DNA from: Novosphingobium sp.
GTDB taxonomy: Bacteria; Pseudomonadota; Alphaproteobacteria; Sphingomonadales; Sphingomonadaceae
Reading direction: 5' to 3'
Assembly: GCA_028697875.1 (NCBI GenBank)
Contig: JAQVEQ010000090.1
Location: forward strand, 1-11,604
Length of the DNA stretch: 11,604 nucleotides
Shown here: piece after piece, positions 1-6,382 of the stretch
Numbering within the stretch: the stretch's first letter is position 1
Layout: each line of letters opens with the position of its first letter
The notes under the pieces: generated by a model
What the model saw: the letters and a program-made list of their open reading frames with translations, nothing else
The model's database searches: none
Told to the model about the DNA's origin: nothing
Made by a program: the position numbers and the translations under genes

Positions 1-1
1 G

Positions 2-370
2 GCCGAGGCCGAAGGGCGTTTCGTCACGACGATCGAGGCGCTTTCACGCGATCGCTCGCACCCCGTACAGCAGGCGTTGGTGGCCGAACAGGCGATCCAG
101 TGCGGTTTCTGCACGCCGGGCATCGTGATGAGTGCGGCGGCCCTGTTGCAGGGCAACCCCTCGCCGAGCGAGGCGGAGATCGTGGCGGCGATTCCCAACC
201 TCTGCCGTTGCGGCGTCTATCCGCGGCTGGTGCGGGCGATCCAGCGCGCCGGGCGCGTGGCACAGCGGCAGGAAACGATCAGCGCGGCCCCCGCGCCGGG
301 CATCAGCGAACAGGACGCCGCGCGGGCAGTGCCGGCGATGCAGGTCCCGGTCGGGAACGAAGGGGATTGA
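2..370 (+). CDS. (2Fe-2S)-binding subunit of a molybdenum hydroxylase, C-terminal part (isoquinoline 1-oxidoreductase alpha-like)
   Basis: This is the 3' part of a gene that begins before the window; the reading frame is open from base 2 to a TGA at 368-370. It encodes the all-helical second Fe-S domain of the small subunit of xanthine-dehydrogenase-family enzymes. The four ligand cysteines are visible as CGFC (bases 101-112) and CRC (203-211), giving C-x2-C-x30-C-x-C. In this family the subunit passes electrons from the molybdopterin subunit towards an external acceptor. The plant-type first [2Fe-2S] domain must lie upstream and is not seen. After CRCG there is a tail of about 50 residues rich in A, R and Q. 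No molybdopterin subunit follows, so any partner is upstream or elsewhere. The family assignment is good; the substrate cannot be told. Confidence 0.85.
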   Translation, partial: AEAEGRFVTTIEALSRDRSHPVQQALVAEQAIQCGFCTPGIVMSAAALLQGNPSPSEAEIVAAIPNLCRCGVYPRLVRAIQRAGRVAQRQETISAAPAPGISEQDAARAVPAMQVPVGNEGD

Positions 371-392
371 CCTGCACTCGCACTCTTGGCGC

Positions 393-409
393 AGCGCCGC
401 CGTGGCGCT
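393..409. terminator. Possible stem-loop terminator after the (2Fe-2S) gene
   Basis: AGCGCC (393-398) and GGCGCT (404-409) form a 6-bp stem with a 5-base loop, 23 bases after the stop codon. There is no T-run after it, so intrinsic termination is uncertain. It may only mark a transcript end or a processing site. Confidence 0.3.
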
Positions 410-442
410 AGGGGATTCCCTCAGGCGAAGGAGTAGTCACCG

Positions 443-787
443 ATGAAGGCAACCATCTGGCACAATCCCAATTGCAGCAAGTCGCGTCAGGCGCTGGCCT
501 TGCTGGAGGAGGAGCCGGACATCGACCTGACGGTGATCCAGTACCTGAAGAATCCGCCCAGCGCCGAAAAGCTGGCCCAGCTCTATCGCGATGCGGGCAT
601 GGCTGCGCGCGAGGGGCTGCGCCTGTCGGGCACCGATGCGAAGGAACGCGGGCTGACCGAGGCGGACGATGCGGCCGTGGTCGCGGCGATGGCGGCCGAT
701 CCCAAGCTGATCGAACGCCCGCTGGTGGAAACCGACAAGGGCGTGCGCCTGTGCCGTCCGCCGGAAAAGGTGAAGGAAATCCTCTGA
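443..787 (+). CDS. arsC: ArsC-family reductase (arsenate reductase, glutaredoxin-type)
   Basis: The product has 114 residues, the usual size for the thioredoxin-fold ArsC/Spx family. The N-terminus reads MKATIWHNPNCSKSR, with the catalytic cysteine at residue 11 in the H-N-P-x-C-x-x-S-R signature. Arginines that in the R773 enzyme bind arsenate (Arg60, Arg94, Arg107) have plausible counterparts at R60, R92 (in RPLVET) and R105 (in RLCRPPE). Family members reduce arsenate to arsenite using glutathione and glutaredoxin, but many chromosomal homologues have no proven arsenic role. There is no arsR, arsB or acr3 beside it, so this is an orphan copy and the physiological substrate is open. The start is supported by a GGAG-containing ribosome binding site about 10 bases upstream. 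Confidence 0.85.
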   Translation: MKATIWHNPNCSKSRQALALLEEEPDIDLTVIQYLKNPPSAEKLAQLYRDAGMAAREGLRLSGTDAKERGLTEADDAAVVAAMAADPKLIERPLVETDKGVRLCRPPEKVKEIL

Positions 788-808
788 TTCCGGGGTGAAC
801 CGGGCACT

Positions 809-821
809 GCCTGCCGCAGGC
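809..821. terminator. Weak stem-loop after arsC
   Basis: GCCTG (809-813) and CAGGC (817-821) pair around a 3-base loop, 21 bases after the arsC stop. The stem is short and lacks a T-tract, so it is only a weak terminator candidate. Confidence 0.2.
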
Positions 822-910
822 CGGGTTGCAATGCTTCCGCGAATTTGCCAACGCGGGGCGGTATTTCGGGTCCCGGTCGGCATGGGGCCGCAAGAGAGGT
901 TGCGTCACGC

Positions 911-1546
911 ATGACCGGTTCCGAGCTTTCGCGCGAACGGCGCCGCGCGGGTTGGAAAGATTCCCTGTTCCGCGCGCTCGGCCCGTGGGGCGTGTTTTTC
1001 GAAGGGTTTCTCCAGCACCCGGTGATGGTCGGTTCGATCATCCCGTCCTCGCGCTTCACGATCGCCAAGATGCTCGCCCCGGTGAACTGGGACGAATGCA
1101 AGGTGTTCGTGGAATACGGCCCGGGCGTCGGCACCTTCTGCCGCCCGGTGCTGGAACGGATGCGGCGCGATGCGCAGTTGATCGTGATCGATACCAATCC
1201 GCTCTATATCGACTATCTCAAGCGGACTATCGGCGACAGCCGCTTTTCGGCAGTGAACGGATCGGCCGCCGATGTGGAGGAAATCGTCCGCGCCCATGGC
1301 CATACCCATGCCGACTACGTGCTGTCCGGCCTGCCCTTTTCGACTCTGCCCGAAGGCGTCGGCCCGGCGATCGCGGCGGCGACCCATCGGGTGCTGCGCC
1401 CGGGCGGGGCGTTCCTGGTCTACCAGTTCTCCGCCAAGGCGCGCGATTTCATGGCGAAGCATTTCACCCGGATCGACAAGGGGTTCGAACTGCTCAACAT
1501 CCTGCCCTGCCAGCTGTTCTGGGGCTGGAAGGACGAAGAAGGCTGA
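911..1546 (+). CDS. Class I SAM-dependent methyltransferase, PmtA-like (phospholipid N-methyltransferase family)
   Basis: The product is a 211-residue single-domain Rossmann methyltransferase. SAM-binding motif I is VEYGPGVG at residues 67-74, and the acidic residue ending strand 2 is D94 in VIDTNP. LSGLPFSTLP at 138-147 takes the place of motif IV and matches the SGLP signature of the PmtA/rRNA-dimethylase-like group. VLRPGGAFLVYQFS at 161-174 is the usual later strand. PmtA enzymes methylate phosphatidylethanolamine towards phosphatidylcholine at the inner membrane; the N-terminal stretch at 17-48 (F/W/G-rich, then HPVMVGSIIPSS) fits a membrane-contacting segment. I chose ATG 911 because it begins the conserved sequence and has GAGAGG at 894-899; a TTG at 845 would add 22 unconserved-looking residues. 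The substrate is inferred from family resemblance and could differ. Confidence 0.78.
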   Translation: MTGSELSRERRRAGWKDSLFRALGPWGVFFEGFLQHPVMVGSIIPSSRFTIAKMLAPVNWDECKVFVEYGPGVGTFCRPVLERMRRDAQLIVIDTNPLYIDYLKRTIGDSRFSAVNGSAADVEEIVRAHGHTHADYVLSGLPFSTLPEGVGPAIAAATHRVLRPGGAFLVYQFSAKARDFMAKHFTRIDKGFELLNILPCQLFWGWKDEEG

Positions 1547-1555
1547 AACGTCCGG

Positions 1556-1578
1556 CCGGCGGTTCGTGCCGCCGCCGG
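1556..1578. terminator. Possible bidirectional terminator between convergent genes
   Basis: CCGGCGG (1556-1562) and CCGCCGG (1572-1578) can form a 7-bp stem with a 9-base loop in the 45-base gap between two convergent genes. A GGCGG/CCGCC pairing with a 6-base loop is an alternative. No T-run follows on either strand, so termination is inferred from position only. Confidence 0.35.
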
Positions 1579-1591
1579 GCTCCTGCTCCCG

Positions 1592-2407
1592 CTATTCGAA
1601 AGTCCGGCCGATGGCTTCTGCCGAAGGGCCGGCAAGCTGGCGGTGGATCGCGGCCAGAATCGCCACGAAATAGACGGTCACGACCGCGCCGAGCAGGCCC
1701 GAGAAGACCGCTTCGCCGATTTTCGATGCATTGCCGTCTCCGGCAAGGGCGAGCAGCAGGCCCGAAATCGCGCCGATCACGGCCGCGAGCACCAGGAACA
1801 CGATCACCAGCAGCGCATAGAACAGCAGCAGGCGGAAGCTGTTGCCCTTGGTCAGCAACCACGACCGCGTGAGCACGGTGACCGGGTTGGTGACGTGTTC
1901 GATCGCGATCACGGCGGGAACCAGCGAAATCTTGATGAAGGCGTAGATCGTCAGGATGAAGGCGGCGATGCCGGCAATGGCCATCAGCGGCGCCAGTCCG
2001 GTGGTGACCGTGACGGCGATCAGCAGGCCGACAGTCATGACCAGCCCCAGCGCAAACAGGATCTGCGCCACGAGGTAGGGCACGATGCCCACCAGTCCGG
2101 CCTTCAGCGCATCGCCGACGGTCGGCTTGGCCTGGTCGCGCAACAGGGCGAGCAGAGTGAGGATGCCGACGGTCTGGACCACGGCCATCAGGATGATCCA
2201 CAGGGCGTTGTCCGAATAGAACCGTGTCATGAATGCCAGCGCCTCGCTTTCCTCGAGATGGGCGGGCGGCTGCATCGAGGGCACCAGCAGCGCGGCGGCA
2301 AGGCCCGGCAGAAAAAAGAAAATCCCGGCGACGATCAGCAGGACCTCGCGATTGGCCGTCACCATTTCGGCGGCCTCGCGCCATGCCCGGTTCATGTCGA
2401 ATGTCAT
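1592..2407 (-). CDS. Multi-pass membrane protein (GPDPase membrane-domain-like)
   Basis: The product has 271 residues and about six hydrophobic segments: roughly 22-44, 67-89, 104-132, 134-160, 190-222 and 232-255. The stretch at 162-197 (LVPAVIAIEHV, then TRSWLLTKGNSFRLLLF) resembles the hallmark of the glycerophosphoryl diester phosphodiesterase membrane-domain family: a proline-containing helix, a conserved E, then R-S-W-x-L-x-x-G-N. No soluble phosphodiesterase domain is present, so no catalytic role is implied. The role is unknown. I start it at ATG 2407, with GGAGG and AGGAG 10-20 bases upstream; a GTG at 2428 would include the ribosome binding site in the gene. It converges on the PmtA-like gene and is divergent from lipB across 65 bases. 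The membrane protein call is firm; the family is tentative. Confidence 0.75.
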   Translation of the reverse strand: MTFDMNRAWREAAEMVTANREVLLIVAGIFFFLPGLAAALLVPSMQPPAHLEESEALAFMTRFYSDNALWIILMAVVQTVGILTLLALLRDQAKPTVGDALKAGLVGIVPYLVAQILFALGLVMTVGLLIAVTVTTGLAPLMAIAGIAAFILTIYAFIKISLVPAVIAIEHVTNPVTVLTRSWLLTKGNSFRLLLFYALLVIVFLVLAAVIGAISGLLLALAGDGNASKIGEAVFSGLLGAVVTVYFVAILAAIHRQLAGPSAEAIGRTFE

Positions 2408-2472
2408 CGTCGCTGCTCCTGCCTCCAAACAGCCCCTTGATAAGCGAAGCGGTTGGGGCCACGCAATCGGCG

Positions 2473-3147
2473 ATGACCCAGAGTTTCAACGACCGGATCG
2501 AATGGCGGCTGGAAACCGCGCCCGTGCCCTATCGCGCGGCGCTGGAGGAAATAACCGCGCGCAACGCCGCGATTGCCGGAGGCAGCGCGGACGAACTGAT
2601 CTGGCTGCTGGAACACCCGCCCGTCTATACGGCGGGGACCAGCGCGGCCGCCGGTGAATTGCTCGATCCGCGGTTCGAAGTCGTCACGGCCGGGCGCGGC
2701 GGGCGTTACACCTATCACGGGCCGGGCCAGCGGGTCGGCTATGTCCTGCTCGATCTGTCGCGCCGGACCAGGGACGTGCGCCGGTTCGTCCATTGCCTCG
2801 AACAATGGGTGATCGCCACCTTGGCCGATTTCGGAGTGGAAAGCTGGAGCGTGCCCGAACGGGTCGGCATCTGGACCCGCGACATCGACGGATCGGAAGC
2901 CAAGATCGGCGCGATCGGCGTGCGCGTGCGGCGCTGGGTGACGATGCACGGCTTTTCCGTCAATCTTGCGCCCGACCTGTCCCATTTTGCGGGGATCGTG
3001 CCGTGCGGCATTTCCGAATATGGCGTCACCAGCCTGGAAAAACTCGGCATTCCGGTTGCGCCGGAGGAGTGGGATCGGGCATTGGTCGCCCGTGCCGGCG
3101 ATTTCCTCGCCGCGCTGGAAACCCCCTGTGGAGAGCCCCGCGGATGA
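2473..3147 (+). CDS. lipB: Octanoyltransferase LipB (lipoyl(octanoyl)-ACP:protein transferase)
   Basis: The 224-residue product moves octanoyl groups from acyl carrier protein to the lipoyl domains of 2-oxoacid dehydrogenases and the glycine cleavage system, the first step of protein lipoylation in the cytosol. The family signature GRGGRYTYHGPGQ lies at 74-86. KIGAIGVR starts at the catalytic lysine K144, and GIVPCGI holds the catalytic cysteine C178; these match E. coli Lys135 and Cys169. MHGFSVNLAPDLSHF at 158-172 is also typical. ATG 2473 puts the start just before conserved sequence. The frame stays open to 2233, but that would overlap the divergent membrane-protein gene. No clear Shine-Dalgarno is seen. 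lipA is not in the window. A small lipoprotein gene follows with an ATGA overlap. Confidence 0.95.
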   Translation: MTQSFNDRIEWRLETAPVPYRAALEEITARNAAIAGGSADELIWLLEHPPVYTAGTSAAAGELLDPRFEVVTAGRGGRYTYHGPGQRVGYVLLDLSRRTRDVRRFVHCLEQWVIATLADFGVESWSVPERVGIWTRDIDGSEAKIGAIGVRVRRWVTMHGFSVNLAPDLSHFAGIVPCGISEYGVTSLEKLGIPVAPEEWDRALVARAGDFLAALETPCGEPRG

Positions 3148-3455
3148 TGATGCATCGTGTAATCCTGGCCCTGTCGCCCGCCGTCCTGCTGGCGGCCTGC
3201 GGGGATGACGCGTCCAGGAAAGAGGACGGCCGCACCGCTGCGGGCGAAGTGCTGGAAGGTTCGATCAGCGATGCGATGATCCCGCTCGACCAGCTGAAGT
3301 CGCAGGCGCCGCTGGCCGGGCCGGATAAAACGGCCGCATCGGCTGGTGCGGACGCCGCCGATGGGGAAGCCGGGGCAGAGGATGGGGCAACGCCCGCTAC
3401 CGATGCGGCAACCGATCCCGTGGCCGCCGCGGTGGAGGCGAATTCGGAGCAGTAG
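3144..3455 (+). CDS. Small alanine-rich lipoprotein of unknown function
   Basis: The 103-residue product begins with a short signal peptide and a lipobox, LAAC, giving the lipidated cysteine C19 followed by GDD, which suggests a membrane-anchored, periplasm-facing protein. After the anchor comes a charged stretch, then GEVLEGSISDAMIPLDQLKS at about 33-52, which looks like the only conserved-type segment. The last 45 residues are A/D/E/G-rich and probably disordered. The first ATG (3144) overlaps the lipB stop TGA (3145-3147) as ATGA, so translation is likely coupled to lipB; two further in-frame ATG codons follow at 3147 and 3150. I do not recognise a function. The next gene is convergent, across a palindromic repeat. 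Confidence 0.8.
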   Translation: MMMHRVILALSPAVLLAACGDDASRKEDGRTAAGEVLEGSISDAMIPLDQLKSQAPLAGPDKTAASAGADAADGEAGAEDGATPATDAATDPVAAAVEANSEQ

Positions 3456-3507
3456 GCCGAAGCAGCCTGCCCCAAGTCCGGTTCGTGTGAAAAGCGGCGT
3501 TGCGCAG

Positions 3508-3589
3508 GCCCACCCCCGGCCCCTCCCGCATGCGGGAGGGGAGCGAGACTTGCCGAACCGCAGGTGAGGCTAGTCGCAGCGGGGTGGGC
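3508..3589. repeat. Palindromic interspersed repeat unit (REP/MITE-like, sphingomonad type)
   Basis: An 82-base unit is bounded by a perfect 9-base inverted repeat, GCCCACCCC (3508-3516) and GGGGTGGGC (3581-3589). Inside it lies a perfect 22-base palindrome (3520-3541), two 11-base arms centred on GCATGC with no spacer. The composition differs from the flanking coding sequence. From memory, very similar units recur between genes in Sphingomonadales; that part is recall, not shown here. It sits between the convergent lipoprotein gene and nadA and could act as a transcription terminator or mRNA 3'-end stabiliser for either. Confidence 0.75.
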
Positions 3590-3631
3590 AATTGGCCAGG
3601 GCCGCAACGGCCCGCAAGACGCCGCCTCTTT

Positions 3632-4624
3632 TCAGTCGCCGCTCGGGCCGAGGTCGCCCTTGCCGACGGTGCCGCTCGCCATTTCCAGCATCCGGTCGAG
3701 GCTCTTCTTGGCCGCCAGCCGCAGATCCTCGTCGATTTCGATCCGGGGCTGGAGGTCGCGCAGGGCGAGGTAGAGCTTCTCCATGGTGTTGAGCGCCATG
3801 TAGGGACAGATGTTGCAGTTGCAGTTGCCGTCCGCCCCCGGCGCGCCGATGAAGGTCTTGTCCGGCAGGGCCTTTTCCATCTGGTGGATGATGTGCGGCT
3901 CGGTGGCGACGATCAGCGTGTCGCCTTCGATCTCGTTGGCGTAGTTCAGGATGCCGCTGGTCGAACCGACGTAATCGGCATGGTCGACGATCGACGGCGG
4001 GCATTCCGGGTGCGCCGCCACAGGGGCGCCCGGATGCTGCTGCATCAGCTTCATCAGCTCGGTTTCGCTGAATGCCTCGTGGACGATGCACACGCCCGGC
4101 CAGAGCAGCATTTCCCGGTTGAACTTGCGCGACAGATAACCGCCCAGGTGCCGGTCGGGCCCGAAGATGATCTTCTGGTCGGCCGGGATCTGCTGCAGGA
4201 TCGTTTCCGCGCTGGAAGAGGTGACGATGATGTCGCTGAGCGCTTTCACCTCGGTCGAGCAGTTGATGTAGGTCAGCGCGATATGGTCGGGATGCGCCTC
4301 GCGGAAGGCCTTGAACTTTTCCGGCGGGCAGGAATCTTCCAGGCTGCACCCGGCTTCGAGGTCGGGCAGGACGACGATCTTTTCCGGGGACAGGATCTTG
4401 GCCGTGTCGGCCATGAACTTCACCCCGCAGAAGGCGATCACGTCGGCATCGGTCGCCGCCGCCTTGCGGCTGAGCTCCAGCGAATCGCCGACATAGTCCG
4501 CCAGGTCCTGGATTTCCGCCTGCTGGTAGTAATGCGCGAGGATCACGGCATTGCGTTCCTTGCGCAGGCGTTCGATCTCGGCGCGGATGTCGATGCCGGT
4601 CAGGTCGGCGGTCTGAATAGTCAT
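3632..4624 (-). CDS. nadA: Quinolinate synthase NadA
   Basis: The 330-residue product condenses iminoaspartate with dihydroxyacetone phosphate to make quinolinate in de novo NAD synthesis. It is a cytosolic [4Fe-4S] enzyme built of three similar domains. Recognisable parts are ILAHYYQQAEIQDLADYVGD (28-47), CGVKFMADTAKIL (66-78), AGCSLEDSCP (91-100), WPGVCIVH (175-182), AHPECPP (204-210) and GNCNCNICPYM (267-277). By alignment from memory with E. coli Cys113/200/297, the cluster ligands are C93, C179 and probably C273, so all three are present. The start is ATG 4624, with AGGAAG 5 bases upstream. nadB and nadC are not nearby. The leader carries a 10-bp inverted repeat covering this ribosome binding site (separate entry). 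It may be cotranscribed with the membrane protein 76 bases upstream. Confidence 0.96.
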   Translation of the reverse strand: MTIQTADLTGIDIRAEIERLRKERNAVILAHYYQQAEIQDLADYVGDSLELSRKAAATDADVIAFCGVKFMADTAKILSPEKIVVLPDLEAGCSLEDSCPPEKFKAFREAHPDHIALTYINCSTEVKALSDIIVTSSSAETILQQIPADQKIIFGPDRHLGGYLSRKFNREMLLWPGVCIVHEAFSETELMKLMQQHPGAPVAAHPECPPSIVDHADYVGSTSGILNYANEIEGDTLIVATEPHIIHQMEKALPDKTFIGAPGADGNCNCNICPYMALNTMEKLYLALRDLQPRIEIDEDLRLAAKKSLDRMLEMASGTVGKGDLGPSGD

Positions 4625-4690
4625 GGGCCCTTCCTGCGTTGGGTAATCATGTTTGTAACTCCCCTAGAGGGGGGAAGGGCCCGGACCCAA
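4625..4690 (-). promoter_or_regulatory. nadA leader with stem occluding the ribosome binding site
   Basis: GGGCCCTTCC (4625-4634) and GGAAGGGCCC (4673-4682) form a perfect 10-bp inverted repeat with a 38-base loop. On the nadA mRNA the 3' arm is exactly the Shine-Dalgarno region that touches the ATG, so folding should block initiation. Within the loop CCCCT/AGGGG (4661-4672) can form a small stem, and an AT-rich stretch (4644-4659) is left open. TTGGGT at the 5' side (4685-4690) can pair with ACCCAA in the loop (4638-4643, minus-strand sense), crossing the main stem as a pseudoknot or competing fold. The dyad is seen; the regulatory role is inferred. Confidence 0.5.
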
Positions 4691-4700
4691 GAGCTTTTTG

Positions 4701-5420
4701 TCAGCTGCCCGCTGAGAGCGCTTGCGCCCACGCGATGACGGGGGCCGTCCGGGACAACAGTTCGACGCTCAGAACGCTGGCGAAAATCGCGGCGACACCC
4801 CACCACAGCGCCGGGTGGACGGCCCCGCGTATGCGCCGGTCGTGGACCATGACCACGCCGAGCAGGGCGGCTTGCAGCAGGCCTTCGACCCATGGGCCGG
4901 CAGCGCTCATCAGCACAGGTGGCAGGATCAGCCTGCCGAAGGCCGGCTCCATGACAGTGACGGTCGCAGCCAGCATCAGGCGGCGGTGCCATTCGGTCTT
5001 GCGGCGAAGCGCGATCGCAACGCCCAGAAGGATCGCGAACCAGACGAGGTGAACGGGCCCCAGCATCAGAAAATAGGCATTGGTGAACAGCGGCGGCACG
5101 CGGTGCATCGCCACGGCTTCGAGCGTGATGTAAGTGCCGATGAACAGCATGAAGGCGGCCAGTGCCACGCCGGTCCAGCCGAGCTTGCGATGCAGGGCCA
5201 TGTTGCCGCTGGTGGCAAGGTAGTTCTGCGCAATGAACAGGCCGAGCCAGGCGAGCATCGTTATCCCGTGGACGTGTACGGCGATCGGCGCGGTGGCGTA
5301 GTTGGCGTAACCCCTCAGCGCCCATTGCGCGAAGGCGAAGACGACGAATACGGAAACGGCAATGGCAAGACGCAGGAAAAAGGCCTGGTCCTGCCTATAG
5401 GCAGCGGCTTGGCTGTTCAT
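4701..5420 (-). CDS. Seven-helix membrane protein with conserved-looking histidines, function unknown
   Basis: The 239-residue product has about seven hydrophobic segments: 15-35, 48-66, 80-103, 112-138, 146-170, 178-195 and 204-224. Histidines occur at or near helix ends: HVHG (49-51), ALHRKLGW (H77), GPVH (H124), EWHRRLML (H145) and VHD (H193). The HRKLGW and HRRLML pair recalls DUF2306/DUF420-like or cytochrome-b-like membrane families, but I cannot assign it with certainty. There is no signal peptide apart from the first helix. The start is ATG 5420 with GGGGAGA upstream, lying in a hairpin (separate entry). nadA follows 76 bases downstream on the same strand, so the two may share a transcript. 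Confidence 0.72.
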   Translation of the reverse strand: MNSQAAAYRQDQAFFLRLAIAVSVFVVFAFAQWALRGYANYATAPIAVHVHGITMLAWLGLFIAQNYLATSGNMALHRKLGWTGVALAAFMLFIGTYITLEAVAMHRVPPLFTNAYFLMLGPVHLVWFAILLGVAIALRRKTEWHRRLMLAATVTVMEPAFGRLILPPVLMSAAGPWVEGLLQAALLGVVMVHDRRIRGAVHPALWWGVAAIFASVLSVELLSRTAPVIAWAQALSAGS

Positions 5421-5460
5421 GATGATTTCTCCCCGCCGGGGTTTTTCTCGGCGGCGGGAA
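5421..5460 (-). promoter_or_regulatory. Leader hairpin over the ribosome binding site of the 4701-5420 gene
   Basis: On the minus strand CCCGCCG (5458-5452) pairs with CGGCGGG (5438-5432), 7 bp, extendable by a U-G and a U-A pair. The loop is about 13 bases and contains an A-run. The 3' arm runs into the GGGGAGA Shine-Dalgarno upstream of ATG 5420, so the stem would hinder initiation. The structure is seen in sequence; its effect is inferred. Confidence 0.4.
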
Positions 5461-5468
5461 ACTATTCT

Positions 5469-5498
5469 TTCGTGAACGATTCGCGAAGTGGAATTATA
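5469..5498 (-). promoter_or_regulatory. Putative promoter -10 box and operator-like repeats
   Basis: On the minus strand TATAAT (5498-5493) is a perfect -10 hexamer in an unusually AT-rich patch; no convincing -35 was found at the right spacing. Just downstream, around the expected start of transcription, are two near-identical octamers, TTCGTGAA (5469-5476) and TTCGCGAA (5480-5487), 11 bases apart, about one helical turn. They could be a repressor site for the membrane-protein gene. Confidence 0.35.
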
Positions 5499-5509
5499 TT
5501 AGGGAAGGG

Positions 5510-6382
5510 TCAGGCGGCGAGCGTCCAGTCCTCGCCCTGGCGGACGACTTCGCCGCGCTGTTCGAGATCGATCAGGTGGGCAAGGACGGACATGCCCGCC
5601 GCCGGATGGAGTGCGGGATCGGTACCCTTGTACATTTCCGGCACCATGACCGGGATCGCCTGCGGCCCCTTTTCGAGCTGGCGCAGGATTTGCCGTTCGC
5701 GCTGGCGGCGGTGGCCGATCATCCCGCGCACCAGCTGGCGGGGCTTTTCCACCGCGGGGCCGTGCGCCGGGTAGTAGATGCGGTCTTCCCGGTCGTGCAG
5801 CAATTGCAGCGAGCGCATGTAGTCCGCCATGTCGCCGTCGGGCGGGGACACCACGCTGGTCGACCAGCCCATCACGTGGTCGCCGGTGAACAGCGCGCCG
5901 CTTTCTTCCAGTGCGAAACACAGGTGGTTGGAGGTATGGCCGGGCGTGGCGACGGCCCGTAGCGTCCAGCCGTCGCCGCCGACAGTCTCGCCATGGCCGA
6001 GGACGCGGTCGGGCGCATAAGTCGCGTCGAACGGGGCGTCGGCGCGCGGCCCTGCCGTGTCGAGCATGAGCGGCGCGCAGCCGGTCACTTCCGCCCCGGT
6101 CAGTTCCCGCAGCGGGACGGCGGCGGGCGAATGGTCGCGGTGGGTGTGCGTGCAGCAGATCGCCGTCACGCGGGCATCGCCGATCGCGGCGGTCAGCGCG
6201 TCGAGATGCGCGGGGTCGTTCGGGCCCGGATCGATCACTGCCAGCGCATCGGGGGTGCCGATCAGGTAGGTCTGGGTGCCGGTATAGGTAAACGGCGAAG
6301 GGTTGGGCGCGAGCACCCGCCGCACGAACGGTTCGAGTTCTTCGACCTTGCCGGTCGGCCAGGGGCGGGTGGGCGCATCCAT
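5510..6382 (-). CDS. MBL-fold metallo-hydrolase with C-terminal winged helix (LACTB2-like)
   Basis: The 290-residue product has a metallo-beta-lactamase domain at about 20-215. Zinc ligands are visible: THTHRDH at 78-84 (H79, H81, D83, H84), H149 in TPGHTSNH, D168 in FTGDHVMGW and H207 in YYPAHGP. Residues about 220-290 look like the small winged-helix domain of LACTB2-type proteins: RRQRERQILRQLEKGPQ, a linker, then a helix-turn-helix ending in a short beta hairpin. Family members are thiolesterases, glyoxalase-II-like enzymes or endoribonucleases, so the substrate is open. ATG 6382 begins the conserved region; no clear Shine-Dalgarno precedes it. It is divergent from glpK over 71 bases, and 89 bases separate its stop from the next gene downstream on the same strand. 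Confidence 0.88.
   Translation of the reverse strand: MDAPTRPWPTGKVEELEPFVRRVLAPNPSPFTYTGTQTYLIGTPDALAVIDPGPNDPAHLDALTAAIGDARVTAICCTHTHRDHSPAAVPLRELTGAEVTGCAPLMLDTAGPRADAPFDATYAPDRVLGHGETVGGDGWTLRAVATPGHTSNHLCFALEESGALFTGDHVMGWSTSVVSPPDGDMADYMRSLQLLHDREDRIYYPAHGPAVEKPRQLVRGMIGHRRQRERQILRQLEKGPQAIPVMVPEMYKGTDPALHPAAGMSVLAHLIDLEQRGEVVRQGEDWTLAA

Noticed and set aside
2233..2472. Upstream in-frame extension of lipB
   Set aside because: It would overlap the divergent membrane-protein gene and adds sequence outside the LipB domain; ATG 2473 fits the family length.
1494..2489. Minus-strand open frame overlapping the six-helix membrane protein in another frame
   Set aside because: The translation is arginine/glycine-rich, whereas the chosen frame gives clean hydrophobic helices and a ribosome binding site.
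3500..4738. Long plus-strand open frame (412 codons) opposite nadA
   Set aside because: It spans the repeat and the whole of nadA in antisense; the D/R/H/G-rich translation matches no family while nadA is certain.
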